DNA of 64,000 bases, taken from KBS50 sp042666615. Its GTDB lineage: Bacteria > Actinomycetota > Actinomycetes > Mycobacteriales > Micromonosporaceae. The stretch lies in the NCBI RefSeq assembly GCF_042666615.1, contig NZ_JBHTDD010000004.1:216235-280234 (forward strand), in the 5' to 3' direction. Each line of letters begins with the position of its first letter. Position 1 is the first letter of the stretch. Position numbers and translations under genes: made by a program. Shown here in pieces: positions 7,102-15,105 of the stretch. A model generated the notes under the pieces. That model worked only from the letters and a program-made list of their open reading frames with translations. It made no database searches and was not told the DNA's origin.

Positions 7102-10100
7102 ATGCTGAGCGACGTGTCAGACGCCCTCAGTTACGCCGACGCGGTGCGCCTCCTCGGTGGACAGAAAAACCGGTTCGTCGAGACGTTCGACAGGCTGACC
7201 GGGGGAGTGCTGCTGGCCGGGTCGGTGCCGGTCCCGGCGCTGCTCGGCCTCTTCGACGCCAAAGCCGAGTTCGTCCGGCTCGGCCACGATCTCGTCCGCG
7301 CGGTCTCCGAGCGTCGGTCCGGCCTGTCCCGGTACGACCGGACGCGCCGGCTGGAGGCGGCGCACGCCGTGATCGCGGTGACCGCGTACTTCGAGGCGCT
7401 CGCCGAGGTGGAGCTGCCGGCCGATCCGGGACCCGAGAAGATCGAGCAGTTGACGCTGGCGGGCGCCCGACCGGCGGATCCCCGGTCGGTGGTCGAGGCG
7501 TTCTTCGCCCTCCCGGCCCCGGTGCCCGGCCCGCACCTGCCGTACCCGGAGCTGCGCGCCCGGTTGTTCCCCTACTATTCGACGCTCTCGGCGCGGTTCA
7601 GCGTGTTCCTCGCCGGTCTGGCGGGGTGGCAGCTGATGCCCGTGGACCAGCTACGCGCCATCGAGGACTTCATCAGCGACGAGGTACCGGGCCGGGCCGT
7701 GGACCGGCACCGGGAGCTGCTGACCCGGTTGGCCACCGACTTTCCCGAGGTGGCGTTCTGGATCGGGCTGGACGAGCACGCGGCCACCCGCGCCGAGCTG
7801 CGGGAGCTGACCACCGGGCTGGCCGAACTGCGCCGTACCCTCGACGAGATCTCCACGGGCGCGGCGCCGGACGACCGGCGGGCGGCGCTGCACCGGGCGT
7901 ACGCGGCGGAGCTGGACCGGCCGATCGTGCCGTCCGGGGACGTGCCCGCCGAGCTGCGGCTGCCGACGCTCGGCGCGGCGTACGTGCCGCCGCTGTGCCG
8001 GGTCGCCGAGCTGGCCCCCGGGTCCCGGGCCGGCGACGAGTCGTGGTGGGCGCAACGGCCGGTGCGGGTGGACCTGCCGGACTTCCTGACCGGCTACCTC
8101 ACCTCGCCCGGGGCGGTGCGCGCCCCGCTGCTGGTGCTCGGTCAGCCCGGCTCCGGCAAATCCGTACTGACCAGGATCCTCGCGGCGCGACTGCCGCCGG
8201 CCGACTTCATGGTCGTGCGGGTGGTGTTGCGCGACGTGTCGGCGGCGGCCGACATCCAGGAACAGATCGAGCAGGCGATCAGGATCCAGACCGGGGAACG
8301 GGTGGAGTGGCCGGCGTTGGCCCGCTCGGCCGGCGACGCGCTGCCGGTGGTGCTGCTGGACGGCTTCGACGAACTGCTCCAGGCCACCGGGGTCAGTCAG
8401 AGCGACTACCTGGTCAGGGTGGCGCGGTTCGCCGAACGGGAGGCCACCCAGGGACGGCCGGTGGCGGTCCTGGTCACCACCCGGACCAGCGTCGCCGACC
8501 GGGCCCAGTCGCCACCCGGAACGGTGGCGCTGCGCCTGGAGCCGTTCGACGACGACCGGGTGGCCCGGTGGCTGACTGTCTGGAATTCGCTGAACGCGGC
8601 CCAGTTTTCGGTTCTCGGGGTCCGGCCGTTGGATCCGGCGACCGTGCTGGCGCACCGGGAGTTGGCCGAGCAGCCGCTGTTGCTGCTGATGCTCGCCCTG
8701 TACGACGCCGGCGGGGGCGACCTGGCCCCGGCCGGTGACCTGCGACGCGGCGAGCTGTACGAACGGCTGCTGCGCAGCTTCGCCCGCCGAGAGGTGGTCA
8801 AACACCGGCCCGGCCTGTCCGTCGCGGAGCAGAACCGTGCGGTGGAGGACGAACTGCGCCGGCTGTCGGTGGTGGCGTTCGCGATGTTCAACCGAGGCAC
8901 GCAGTGGGTGACCGAGGCGGAACTGGAGGCCGATCTGGCCACGCTTCCGTTCGGGTCCGTGCCGGCGGCCGCCCGCACGGACCAGCGGGCACCCCTGCGG
9001 GCCGCCGAGATCGTGCTGGGCCGGTTCTTCTTCGTGCACCGGTCGCAGGCGTCCCGCGACGGCGACCGGCCCACCGCGTACGAGTTCCTGCACGCCACCT
9101 TCGGGGAGTTCCTGGTGGCCCGGCTGACCTGGCTGGTGGTCGACGACCTGGTGGCCCGGGAGTCGGCGGCCAGCCTGTCGTTGGGCGGCGTCCCGGTCGA
9201 CGACGACCTGCCGCACGCCCTGCTGTCGTACGCGATGCTCAGCGGCCGGGCCCCGGTGCTGGCGTTCCTGGTCGAGCGATCATCCACCCTGGATGTTCCG
9301 ATCCGGGATGCGTGGACGGAGCTGCTGGTCCGGCTGTTCCGGGCCGCGCCGTACGCGGCCGGCAGCCGACGGTTCGACGGCTACCGGCCGCTGGAGGTGC
9401 CGGTGCCGGCCCGGTACGCCGCCTACACCGCGAACCTGTTGCTGCTGATCCTGTGCGTGGCCGGCGAGGTCACCGGCCGAAGGCTGTATCCCGGCCGGGA
9501 CGACGTGGTCCGGGCGTGGAGCGCACAGGCGCTGTCGTGGCGGGCGCAGCTCCCGATGCCCCAGTGGGTGAGCGTGGTGCAGTTGGTGGTGCTGCGCCGG
9601 CTGCGGGACGAGGCCGGTCGGGACGTGTCGCTGTCGCTGTCGCTCGGGGACGATGTGACAGTCCCACCGATCGACATCGGCTGGAGCTACTGGACGGAGG
9701 CTGACGACGGACCGGACGGCGGTGCTGGCCCGATCTTCTACAGCAACGAGCAGGACGCCTTGTTGCTGCGCCGCAAGGCGCACTTCGAATGCGCGATCGA
9801 CGGAGACGTCGTGCAGCACGCGCTCGACCCGCTGACCGACCACCTGTCGGAAACAGTTAACGTCTTCGCGGAGGCGTTCTCCGGCCTGCGGTCGCCTGCC
9901 AACGACCTCCTGACGCTGCTGCTCGGACCGTGGGGCGACCCGATCGAGGGACGGATCGATCGATACGAGCGGTGTCTGCGGACGGCGTCCTCGCTGCTTT
10001 CCGGCGAGGCCGAACGCCTCGTGGCTCTGGTGCTCGACCTGCTGGCCATGGACCGGGACGTGCCGGCGAGGGCGGCGATGGCCATGGTGCGTCTCGCGAC

Positions 10101-10461
10101 CGATCACTTTCTGGTGGTGCCGGACTACAACAGTCTTGTGACGCCGGTCCTGCGCTGCTGCCTGTCGTTCGCCGGGCGCGACCGCCTGGTGGACAGGCAG
10201 ATCTCGGCGCTTCTCGCGCGGCTCATCGACGCGGACCGGTCCGAAGACCGGCTCTGGATCGACGAGTTGGCGCTCGAACTACGGGTCCGGCTGCACGAAC
10301 TGGGCATCCCGACGCTGCGGATCGATCCGGCGGACGCGACGTGGCTGACCTCGCGGATCGGCGACCGCCGGCCGGACCTCGTCGCCCGGCTCCAGCCGCT
10401 GATCACCGGCGAGGACGCACGCATCCAGCGGCGGGACCGGACCCGGGACGAGTCGTACTGA
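7102..10461 (+). CDS. NACHT NTPase with N-terminal helical domain of the NNH7 type
   Basis: A 1119-residue protein from the ATG at 7102. The first 300 residues are helical, beginning LSYADAVRLLGG, with FDAKAEFVRLG and SRYDRTRRLEAAHAVI; this matches my memory of the NACHT N-terminal helical domain 7. A NACHT P-loop ATPase follows: Walker A LGQPGSGKSVL at about 346-356, Walker B VVLLDGFDEL at 416-425, and a sensor strand LVTTRTS near 457. The remaining 550 residues include a winged-helix-like part and a helical C-terminal region without obvious repeats. NACHT proteins of bacteria are STAND NTPases, several of which defend against phages; effector and trigger are unknown for this one. It stands alone, convergent with a GntR gene, in an island that breaks conserved metabolism genes. 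Confidence 0.85.
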   Translation: MLSDVSDALSYADAVRLLGGQKNRFVETFDRLTGGVLLAGSVPVPALLGLFDAKAEFVRLGHDLVRAVSERRSGLSRYDRTRRLEAAHAVIAVTAYFEALAEVELPADPGPEKIEQLTLAGARPADPRSVVEAFFALPAPVPGPHLPYPELRARLFPYYSTLSARFSVFLAGLAGWQLMPVDQLRAIEDFISDEVPGRAVDRHRELLTRLATDFPEVAFWIGLDEHAATRAELRELTTGLAELRRTLDEISTGAAPDDRRAALHRAYAAELDRPIVPSGDVPAELRLPTLGAAYVPPLCRVAELAPGSRAGDESWWAQRPVRVDLPDFLTGYLTSPGAVRAPLLVLGQPGSGKSVLTRILAARLPPADFMVVRVVLRDVSAAADIQEQIEQAIRIQTGERVEWPALARSAGDALPVVLLDGFDELLQATGVSQSDYLVRVARFAEREATQGRPVAVLVTTRTSVADRAQSPPGTVALRLEPFDDDRVARWLTVWNSLNAAQFSVLGVRPLDPATVLAHRELAEQPLLLLMLALYDAGGGDLAPAGDLRRGELYERLLRSFARREVVKHRPGLSVAEQNRAVEDELRRLSVVAFAMFNRGTQWVTEAELEADLATLPFGSVPAAARTDQRAPLRAAEIVLGRFFFVHRSQASRDGDRPTAYEFLHATFGEFLVARLTWLVVDDLVARESAASLSLGGVPVDDDLPHALLSYAMLSGRAPVLAFLVERSSTLDVPIRDAWTELLVRLFRAAPYAAGSRRFDGYRPLEVPVPARYAAYTANLLLLILCVAGEVTGRRLYPGRDDVVRAWSAQALSWRAQLPMPQWVSVVQLVVLRRLRDEAGRDVSLSLSLGDDVTVPPIDIGWSYWTEADDGPDGGAGPIFYSNEQDALLLRRKAHFECAIDGDVVQHALDPLTDHLSETVNVFAEAFSGLRSPANDLLTLLLGPWGDPIEGRIDRYERCLRTASSLLSGEAERLVALVLDLLAMDRDVPARAAMAMVRLATDHFLVVPDYNSLVTPVLRCCLSFAGRDRLVDRQISALLARLIDADRSEDRLWIDELALELRVRLHELGIPTLRIDPADATWLTSRIGDRRPDLVARLQPLITGEDARIQRRDRTRDESY

Positions 10462-10470
10462 TCGCCCGCC

Positions 10471-10707
10471 CTACGAATCCTGTTCCGAGGTGTCGGCCAC
10501 GAAGACGCCGATGCCCATGCGTCCGACGAGTTCGCCAAGCTCGATCATGGAGTCCAGGGCTCGTCGGACCGTCATGTGGCTGGTGTCGTACTCGTCGGCC
10601 AGGAGTCGCACCGAGGGCAGTTTGCTCCCTGGCGGATAGATGCCAGCCCGGATCTTCGCGCGCAGATCATCCCTGATCTGGCGCCAGAGCGGCTGTGCGT
10701 ACGGCAT
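10471..10707 (-). CDS. One-domain GntR-family winged-helix regulator
   Basis: Only 78 residues: the winged-helix DNA-binding domain with no effector domain. It reads LWRQIRDDLRAKIRAGIY, then PPGSKLPSVRLLADEYDTSHMTVRRALDSM and a wing ending VGRMGIGVFVAD. Full GntR proteins have about 240 residues; stand-alone versions are common in actinomycetes, often next to small hypothetical genes. The stop is ten bases from the convergent NACHT gene. Its own upstream region faces a small gene at 10921, and a cctgt-n4-acagg dyad in the gap is a candidate operator, which would make it regulate itself and that gene. Confidence 0.85.
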   Translation of the reverse strand: MPYAQPLWRQIRDDLRAKIRAGIYPPGSKLPSVRLLADEYDTSHMTVRRALDSMIELGELVGRMGIGVFVADTSEQDS

Positions 10708-10754
10708 GCGCTCAGGTAAGCACTCGGATCGAGGATCATGTAAAGCATCCCCTT

Positions 10755-10768
10755 CCTGTCTTTACAGG
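10755..10768. promoter_or_regulatory. Inverted repeat between GntR gene and small gene, candidate operator
   Basis: CCTGT-CTTT-ACAGG is a perfect 5-bp dyad; a related half, CTTTATAGG, follows directly, giving a CTTTACAGG/CTTTATAGG direct repeat. It is in the AT-richest part of the 213-bp divergent gap. The size and symmetry fit a GntR-type operator. Binding is inferred from position only. Confidence 0.4.
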
Positions 10769-10920
10769 CTTTATAGGTCTGCTAGGCTTTCGTCATGTCC
10801 GAGCTGCTCCGGTGCCGTACCACAGGGGTGAGGCTGCGGTGCCGGGGCCGGGGTGGGCCGTCCACGCGAGGGGTCGCGGACGGCCCACCCCATCCATCGA
10901 ACGCAGGGGAGGCGGCGACG

Positions 10921-11166
10921 ATGCGGCGGTACGTGGTGCACCTGCCGTTCACGGCCGTGGACCTGCCGGGCGCGGTGCGGTTCGCGCGGGTGCTGGCCCG
11001 CTGGGCGGCCCGGTCATTGCCGGTGGAACCGGGCGGGGCGACGGTGTCCGAGGAGGACGCCCAAGGCGTACGACACTGGGTGTTCTGTGACGCTCGGATG
11101 CCCGGCGACCGGCGGTGCGTGCTGCGGCACGGCCACGACGGTGAGTGCGCCAGGCGTCTGCGGTGA
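10921..11166 (+). CDS. Small conserved actinobacterial protein, unknown function
   Basis: From the ATG at 10921, preceded by GGGGAGGCGG, the product has 81 residues and starts MRRYVVHLPFTAVDLPGAVRFARVL. It ends with a Cys/His-rich stretch, VFCDARMPGDRRCVLRHGHDGECARRL, whose CxxxxxxxRRCxxxHxxxxxC spacing could hold a metal, though this is only a guess. Small proteins of this kind often neighbour one-domain GntR genes in actinomycetes. The frame is open back to 10795, but that part is Arg-rich and lacks a ribosome site. It is convergent with the glycosyltransferase gene, separated by one base. Confidence 0.6.
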   Translation: MRRYVVHLPFTAVDLPGAVRFARVLARWAARSLPVEPGGATVSEEDAQGVRHWVFCDARMPGDRRCVLRHGHDGECARRLR

Positions 11167-11167
11167 G

Positions 11168-12535
11168 TCAGCCGGCGGGCCGGCCGGACAGCAGCTTCTC
11201 GATCAGGTCGGCAGCGCGTGGCGTGCCGCCCGCCGCGGCGATGGCGGCCCCCAACTCGGCGGCCCGCTCTCGGTACGCCGGGCCGGCCAACACCTCGCTT
11301 ACCGCCCGACGCACCGCAGCCGGCGCGGGGCGGCCGGTGCGTAGGTTGACGCCAACACCGGAGTACGCGACCCGGCGGGCCACCTCCGGCTTGTCCAGGG
11401 AATCACCCGCCACCACGAGCGGGACCCCGGCCTGCGTGGCGGCCAGCACGCCACCCCAACCACCGTTGGTGACCATCACGTCCACCAGCGGCAGCAGCCG
11501 GTCGTGCGGCAGGAACCGCGCCACCCGGACGTTCGCCGGCAGCGGGCCGAGGGCGGCCGGATCGGCGCCACCGGTGGTGCAGACCACCAGCTCCGGACCG
11601 TCGCCCAGGCCGGCGATGGCCGGGCGGACCAGGTCGGTCGGATCCACGTCCAGGGTGCCCTGGGTGATGTGAACGACGGCCCGGCCGGCGTCTCGGGCCG
11701 CGGTCACCTCCGGCCACCAGCCCGGCAGGCCCAGATCCGGGTGCGGCGCCTGCTGCTGCTCGGCGTGGTGATTCGCGGGAGCCGGGGCTGCCGGGTCGGC
11801 GGGCGGAGGCGGCATCGTCGGTGGCGCCAGCCGGCCGACGAGGTGAATGTGCGGCGGCAGGTCCGTGCGGGGATATTCCAGGCCGGGTACGCCTTGGGCC
11901 AAGACCAGATGCGGCGAGTACAGGCCATCCGGTCCGTCGCGGTCCGGGCGGCCGAGGCCCACCGTGGCACGCATCCGGTTGATCTGCGGGTTGACGACCA
12001 GTGCGTACCCGGCGCGGACCAACCCCCGCAGGGCGGCGTTCCGGAGCCGGCCCAACGGTCCGGTGTTCCGCCGGACCGTGATGCCGGGCGGCGGCAGGTC
12101 CCGGCTGAGGGTGTTCAACGGGATGACGGCCACCGTGGCCCACGGGATGCCGAGTTTCTCCCCGGCCACCGCCCCACCGAAGGCGAGCTGGTCGGTGACC
12201 AGCAGGTCGAACGGCTGTTGCCGGGCCGCCGCGAGGATGTCCTGGGCCTGGCCGGGCGCGGTGCCGAACAGCACGTACCGTGAGTTGGCGATGGCCCCTC
12301 GGCCACCCTTGCCGTCACCGATCCGGGGGAAGGTGGCCGCCAGGTCGGCGTCGTCGAAGTCCGGCGCCGCGCGCCATGGCAGCCACTGCGCGCCAGCGGC
12401 GGCGAACCGCCGCTGGTACTTCGTCCCGGTGTACGCGACCACGCGGTGTCCCCGTCGGGCGAGTTCCCCGGCGACCGCGGACAGCGGACCGACGTGGCCG
12501 ACGAACGGCAGCGAAGCGACCAGGATGCGCGCCAT
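11168..12535 (-). CDS. GT1-family (MGT-like) glycosyltransferase
   Basis: The 455-residue protein starts MARILVASLPFVGHVGPLSAVAGELARRGH, the N-terminal GT-B signature of UGT/MGT enzymes. The C-terminal nucleotide-sugar domain shows VVHITQGTLDVDPTDLVRPAIAG and then RFLPHDRLLPLVDVMVTNGGWGGVLAATQAGVPLVV, the donor-binding motif in which His is often found at the HGG position (here NGG). Members glycosylate macrolides, sterols or other small lipophilic acceptors. There is no biosynthetic cluster beside it, so it may act in resistance or detoxification; acceptor unknown. The variable loop near residues 225-250 is Pro-rich. Confidence 0.88.
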   Translation of the reverse strand: MARILVASLPFVGHVGPLSAVAGELARRGHRVVAYTGTKYQRRFAAAGAQWLPWRAAPDFDDADLAATFPRIGDGKGGRGAIANSRYVLFGTAPGQAQDILAAARQQPFDLLVTDQLAFGGAVAGEKLGIPWATVAVIPLNTLSRDLPPPGITVRRNTGPLGRLRNAALRGLVRAGYALVVNPQINRMRATVGLGRPDRDGPDGLYSPHLVLAQGVPGLEYPRTDLPPHIHLVGRLAPPTMPPPPADPAAPAPANHHAEQQQAPHPDLGLPGWWPEVTAARDAGRAVVHITQGTLDVDPTDLVRPAIAGLGDGPELVVCTTGGADPAALGPLPANVRVARFLPHDRLLPLVDVMVTNGGWGGVLAATQAGVPLVVAGDSLDKPEVARRVAYSGVGVNLRTGRPAPAAVRRAVSEVLAGPAYRERAAELGAAIAAAGGTPRAADLIEKLLSGRPAG

Positions 12536-12636
12536 CGAATCTCCCCCTGATCCGCGCCGGCCATCATGGTGACCCGTCGACCGGCCACAAAGGACGATAT
12601 CGCGCCACCCGTGCCCCGGGATTCACCGGACAGCCT

Positions 12637-12715
12637 CAAGGTCACCCAGGATCCCTGATCGAGGGGTGTCCGGGCGTGCCTGACACCCCTGGAACAGGGA
12701 TCCTGGGTGACCTTG
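12637..12715 (-). terminator. Large intergenic stem-loop with 21-bp perfect outer arms
   Basis: The outer arms 12637-12657 and 12695-12715 are exactly complementary over 21 bp; inner arms AGGGGTGTC (12662-12670) and GACACCCCT (12682-12690) extend the stem after four-base internal loops, leaving an 11-base apical loop. It follows the 3' end of the secreted-protein gene (stop at 12771) and precedes nothing until the glycosyltransferase start at 12535 on the same strand. Terminator function is likely; the length is unusual. Confidence 0.65.
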
Positions 12716-12770
12716 CCGCTGCCAGCGCCGCCGTTGCGGCGTCACGGCGGCGCCGGCTGCTTGGCGCCGG

Positions 12771-13274
12771 TTACTTGTCGCCGCGCGGACCGCCGTGGCC
12801 CCAGTCGCCGTGGCCCCAGTCGCCGCGACCGCCGGGGCCGTGCCCGCCGGCCGGGAACACGCCCGCCTCGACGGCGGCGGTGATGGCGTCCGCCTGCTCC
12901 TGGGTCAACTTGCCATCCTTGACCCCCTGGGCCAGCCGTTCGGCGAGGGCCGCCCGCCGGTCGGCCTGGTCGGGCTTGGCGCGCTCCGGCCGGTCCGCCG
13001 GCTTGAGCTGCTCGCGGACCTTTTCCAGGGCCGCCTGGACCTTGTCGGTCGGGACGCCCAGTTCCTTGGCGAGCGCCTCCGTAAACGCCGTCTGGCGCGC
13101 GGCCCGGTCACCCTTGCCAGCCTCGGCGGAGGCGTCGGGGGAGGCGGAGGTCGACGGGGTGGCACTGGGCGTGCCGTCCTCGGCGAAGGCGAGGCTCGGG
13201 GCCGCGATGCCGGCGCCGAGTACCCCGGCGGCGGCCAGCCCGACCAGCATGTTCTTGCGGGAGAGGGTTGGCAT
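12771..13274 (-). CDS. Secreted protein of unknown function, Gly/His/Asp-rich tail
   Basis: 167 residues from an ATG at 13274 with a very strong ribosome site (TCAGGAGG, then six bases). A signal peptide is clear: MPTLSRKNMLVGLAAAG, a hydrophobic core and AFA-ED at about residue 31. The mature part starts with a Ser/Thr/Pro-rich stretch, then a helical region with TDKVQAALEKVREQL and AALAERLAQGVKDGKLTQEQADAI. This ClpS/DUF-like 'LTQEQAD' module recurs in many actinobacterial exported proteins. The tail repeats GDWGHGDWGHGG and ends DK. The His/Asp-rich tail could bind metals; this is not shown. No function is assigned. Confidence 0.8.
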   Translation of the reverse strand: MPTLSRKNMLVGLAAAGVLGAGIAAPSLAFAEDGTPSATPSTSASPDASAEAGKGDRAARQTAFTEALAKELGVPTDKVQAALEKVREQLKPADRPERAKPDQADRRAALAERLAQGVKDGKLTQEQADAITAAVEAGVFPAGGHGPGGRGDWGHGDWGHGGPRGDK

Positions 13275-13410
13275 GTGGTTCCTCCTGAACTCGTCGTGCC
13301 GGTGTCTCTGCTGACCGATCGACGGTGCGGAGTCAGCCTTGGACGAGCCCATGCCGACCCTGTGACCCCCCTGGGAATCCGTCCCGCCCCCGGGTCCCGC
13401 CCCCTCCCTT

Positions 13411-13490
13411 TGCGTTGATCTTGCAGTGGGGGTCACCTTTTTGCCCGATCTGTACCCTAATGCGGGGGCCGAAAGTGCAAGATCAACGCA
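13411..13490. repeat. GTTGATC-tipped intergenic hairpin, copy A
   Basis: TGCGTTGATCTTGCA (13411-13425) is exactly complementary to TGCAAGATCAACGCA (13476-13490), a 15-bp stem around a 50-base centre. It lies downstream of the S66 peptidase gene on the minus strand. Three further hairpins with the same tip but different inner sequence occur at 36519, 37279 and 53843. Confidence 0.8.
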
Positions 13491-13529
13491 GGGGGAGAGG
13501 GAGAGGGAGAGGGAGAGGGTGGGGTGGGG
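13491..13529 (+). other. G-run tract with G-quadruplex potential
   Basis: Seven runs of three to five G are spaced by loops of one to three bases: GGGGG-AGA-GGG-AGA-GGG, continuing with three more AGA-spaced runs and ending GGGGTGGGG. The hexamer GAGAGG repeats four times. The tract touches the stop codon of the S66 peptidase gene (13532-13534) and sits on that gene's template strand. Quadruplex folding is a prediction from spacing. Confidence 0.6.
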
Positions 13530-13531
13530 TG

Positions 13532-14500
13532 TTAGCGGACGGCGGGGGAGGTGGTGAGGGTTCCGGTTATCGCGTCCAGGGTGGCGGGGACGCCTACCGG
13601 GACGCTGAGCTGACCCTGCCCGTGGCCGATCGGCAGGCCGCCGAGCACGGGTACGCCCAGATCGCCCAGCCGGTCGGCCAGCACGTCCGCCACGCTCACC
13701 GGCCAGTTGTCGGCGCACCTGGTGAACTGGCCGACCGCCACGCCCGCGAGACCGGTGAGCGCGCCGGCGCGGCGCAGGTGGGTCAGCATCCGGTCGACCT
13801 TGTACGGCGGCTCCTCGATCTCCTCGATCAGCAGGATCGCCCCGGTGAGGTCGGGCATGTCCGGGGTTCCGAGCGACGATGTGATCAGGCACAGGTTGCC
13901 GCCGATCAGTGGTCCGGTCGCCACCCCCGGCACCAGCACCCGGGCCGTCTCCTCGGCCGCCGAGCGGACCACCGAGACCGGTTCCGTGGTCATCAGCGCG
14001 GCGTGCAGCGACTCGGCGGAGACCAGCGGCGTCCGCTCGTCCAACCAGGCGGCACCGGGCCCGTGCACCGAGGCCAGCCGGGCGCCGCGCCACAGGGCGA
14101 ACTGGAGGGCGGTGATGTCGGAGAAGCCGGCCACCACCTTCGGGTCGCGGCGCACCGCCGCCATGTCGATCGCGTCGACCACCCGCTGCGAGCCGTAGCC
14201 GCCACGGGTGCAGAGCACCCCGCGGATCTCCGGATCGGCGAACGCCGCGTTCAGGTCGGCCGCGCGTACGGCGTCGTCGCCGGCCAGGAAGCCGTGCCTG
14301 GCGTACGCGTTGGGTGCGGGCACCGGCCGCAGCCCCCAGCCGGTGAGCAGCTCGATCCCGCGGGCCACCCGCTCGGGACGGGTCGGCCCAGCCGGCGACA
14401 CCAGCATCACCGCGTCGCCGGGGCGCAGTGCCGGTGGGCGGACGACCTGGTCTGGCGAGGGTGCGGGCGGGACGGGCACAGCGGCAGAGCCTATCGCCAT
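13532..14500 (-). CDS. LD-carboxypeptidase / MccF-like serine peptidase (S66 family)
   Basis: S66 enzymes cleave the L,D bond in muropeptides (LdcA) or inactivate microcin-C-type aminoacyl-nucleotides (MccF). The 322-residue protein shows LRPGDAVMLVSPAGPTRPERVARGIE at the start, the catalytic Ser in CTRGGYGSQRVVD, the Glu in LIEEIEEPPYKVDRML and the His in PIGHGQGQLSVPVG. The Ser-Glu-His triad is complete. No signal peptide is seen, so it is cytosolic, as expected for both groups. Sequence alone does not separate LdcA from MccF activity. The ATG at 14500 follows an extended Pro-rich N-terminus; a shorter start is possible. Confidence 0.9.
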   Translation of the reverse strand: MAIGSAAVPVPPAPSPDQVVRPPALRPGDAVMLVSPAGPTRPERVARGIELLTGWGLRPVPAPNAYARHGFLAGDDAVRAADLNAAFADPEIRGVLCTRGGYGSQRVVDAIDMAAVRRDPKVVAGFSDITALQFALWRGARLASVHGPGAAWLDERTPLVSAESLHAALMTTEPVSVVRSAAEETARVLVPGVATGPLIGGNLCLITSSLGTPDMPDLTGAILLIEEIEEPPYKVDRMLTHLRRAGALTGLAGVAVGQFTRCADNWPVSVADVLADRLGDLGVPVLGGLPIGHGQGQLSVPVGVPATLDAITGTLTTSPAVR

Positions 14501-14507
14501 GCCGGGC

Positions 14508-14987
14508 TCAGCCGAGCAGGTCTCCGGGATCCCGGTCGGTCACGACGGTGAGCACCACGTCGTGTTCGAGCAGTGCCTTCAGGGCACACAGCACCATTGT
14601 GAAGCCACCGGTGGAGTCGGCCACGTAGCCGACGACCTCGTCGCCGGAGCCGGTGATGCCGGTCTCGGTCATCCGGACGTACGTGCTGTCGTCCGGTCCC
14701 GGGACGAAGCGCATCTCCACCGTCGTGCGGTCGTCGTCACCCCAATCGAAGACCAGTCGGCTGTCCTGCTCGAACTCCGTGACCAGGACCCGGGTGCCGA
14801 CGCCGAACATGGCCCAGGTCCAGCGCACGTCCGCACCAGGGGTCAACGGACCGGTGCTGTCGGTGAACCAGAACCTGGTGGTGACGGCGGGGTCGGCGAA
14901 GGCTCGGAACACCTCGGCGGGCGGCCGTCGGATCAGCATCCCGGCCGTCACGGTCGGGACCTGGGTGAGCTGCAGAGAGTTCGGCAT
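14508..14987 (-). CDS. SRPBCC / AHSA1-like domain protein
   Basis: 159 residues from the ATG at 14987 (MPNSLQLTQVPT). The pattern TAGMLIRRPPAEVFRAFADPAVTTRFWF, then WTWAMFGVGTRVLVTEFEQDSRLVFDWG and a C-terminal long helix GGFTMVLCALKALLEH describes the START-like helix-grip fold of the AHSA1 group. Such proteins bind hydrophobic ligands, and many are partnered with ArsR regulators; none is adjacent here. The gap to the divergent GNAT gene holds TGCA-based dyads that may regulate it. The product stops seven bases after the peptidase start region on the same strand, so the two may be co-transcribed. Confidence 0.8.
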   Translation of the reverse strand: MPNSLQLTQVPTVTAGMLIRRPPAEVFRAFADPAVTTRFWFTDSTGPLTPGADVRWTWAMFGVGTRVLVTEFEQDSRLVFDWGDDDRTTVEMRFVPGPDDSTYVRMTETGITGSGDEVVGYVADSTGGFTMVLCALKALLEHDVVLTVVTDRDPGDLLG

Positions 14988-14998
14988 GCACCGAAAAT

Positions 14999-15067
14999 AT
15001 GCAGCCGAACGGTTGCATGTCAATGCCGGAGCCCGTGTGGTGGCTAGCTATTGCAAGTAGTATGCAA
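14999..15067. promoter_or_regulatory. Pair of TTGCA dyads in a divergent promoter region
   Basis: ATGCA (14999-15003) faces TGCAT (15014-15018), and TTGCA (15051-15055) faces TGCAA (15063-15067). The segment is far richer in A and T than its surroundings and separates an SRPBCC gene from a GNAT gene. The repeated half-site suggests one DNA-binding protein, identity unknown. Confidence 0.4.
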
Positions 15068-15105
15068 AAAGCATTGGGTTGCAGGAGAGCGCTAGGGGGA
15101 CCGTC

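Noticed and set aside
5904..8738. A 944-codon open frame on the plus strand
   Set aside because: It runs out of frame through glnA2, the antisense of a nitroreductase gene and the NACHT gene, all of which have clear motifs in other frames.
13275..14093. A 440-codon minus-strand frame joining the secreted protein to the peptidase region
   Set aside because: The secreted protein has its own strong ribosome site and signal peptide at 13274; the upstream part is low-complexity antisense or shifted frame.
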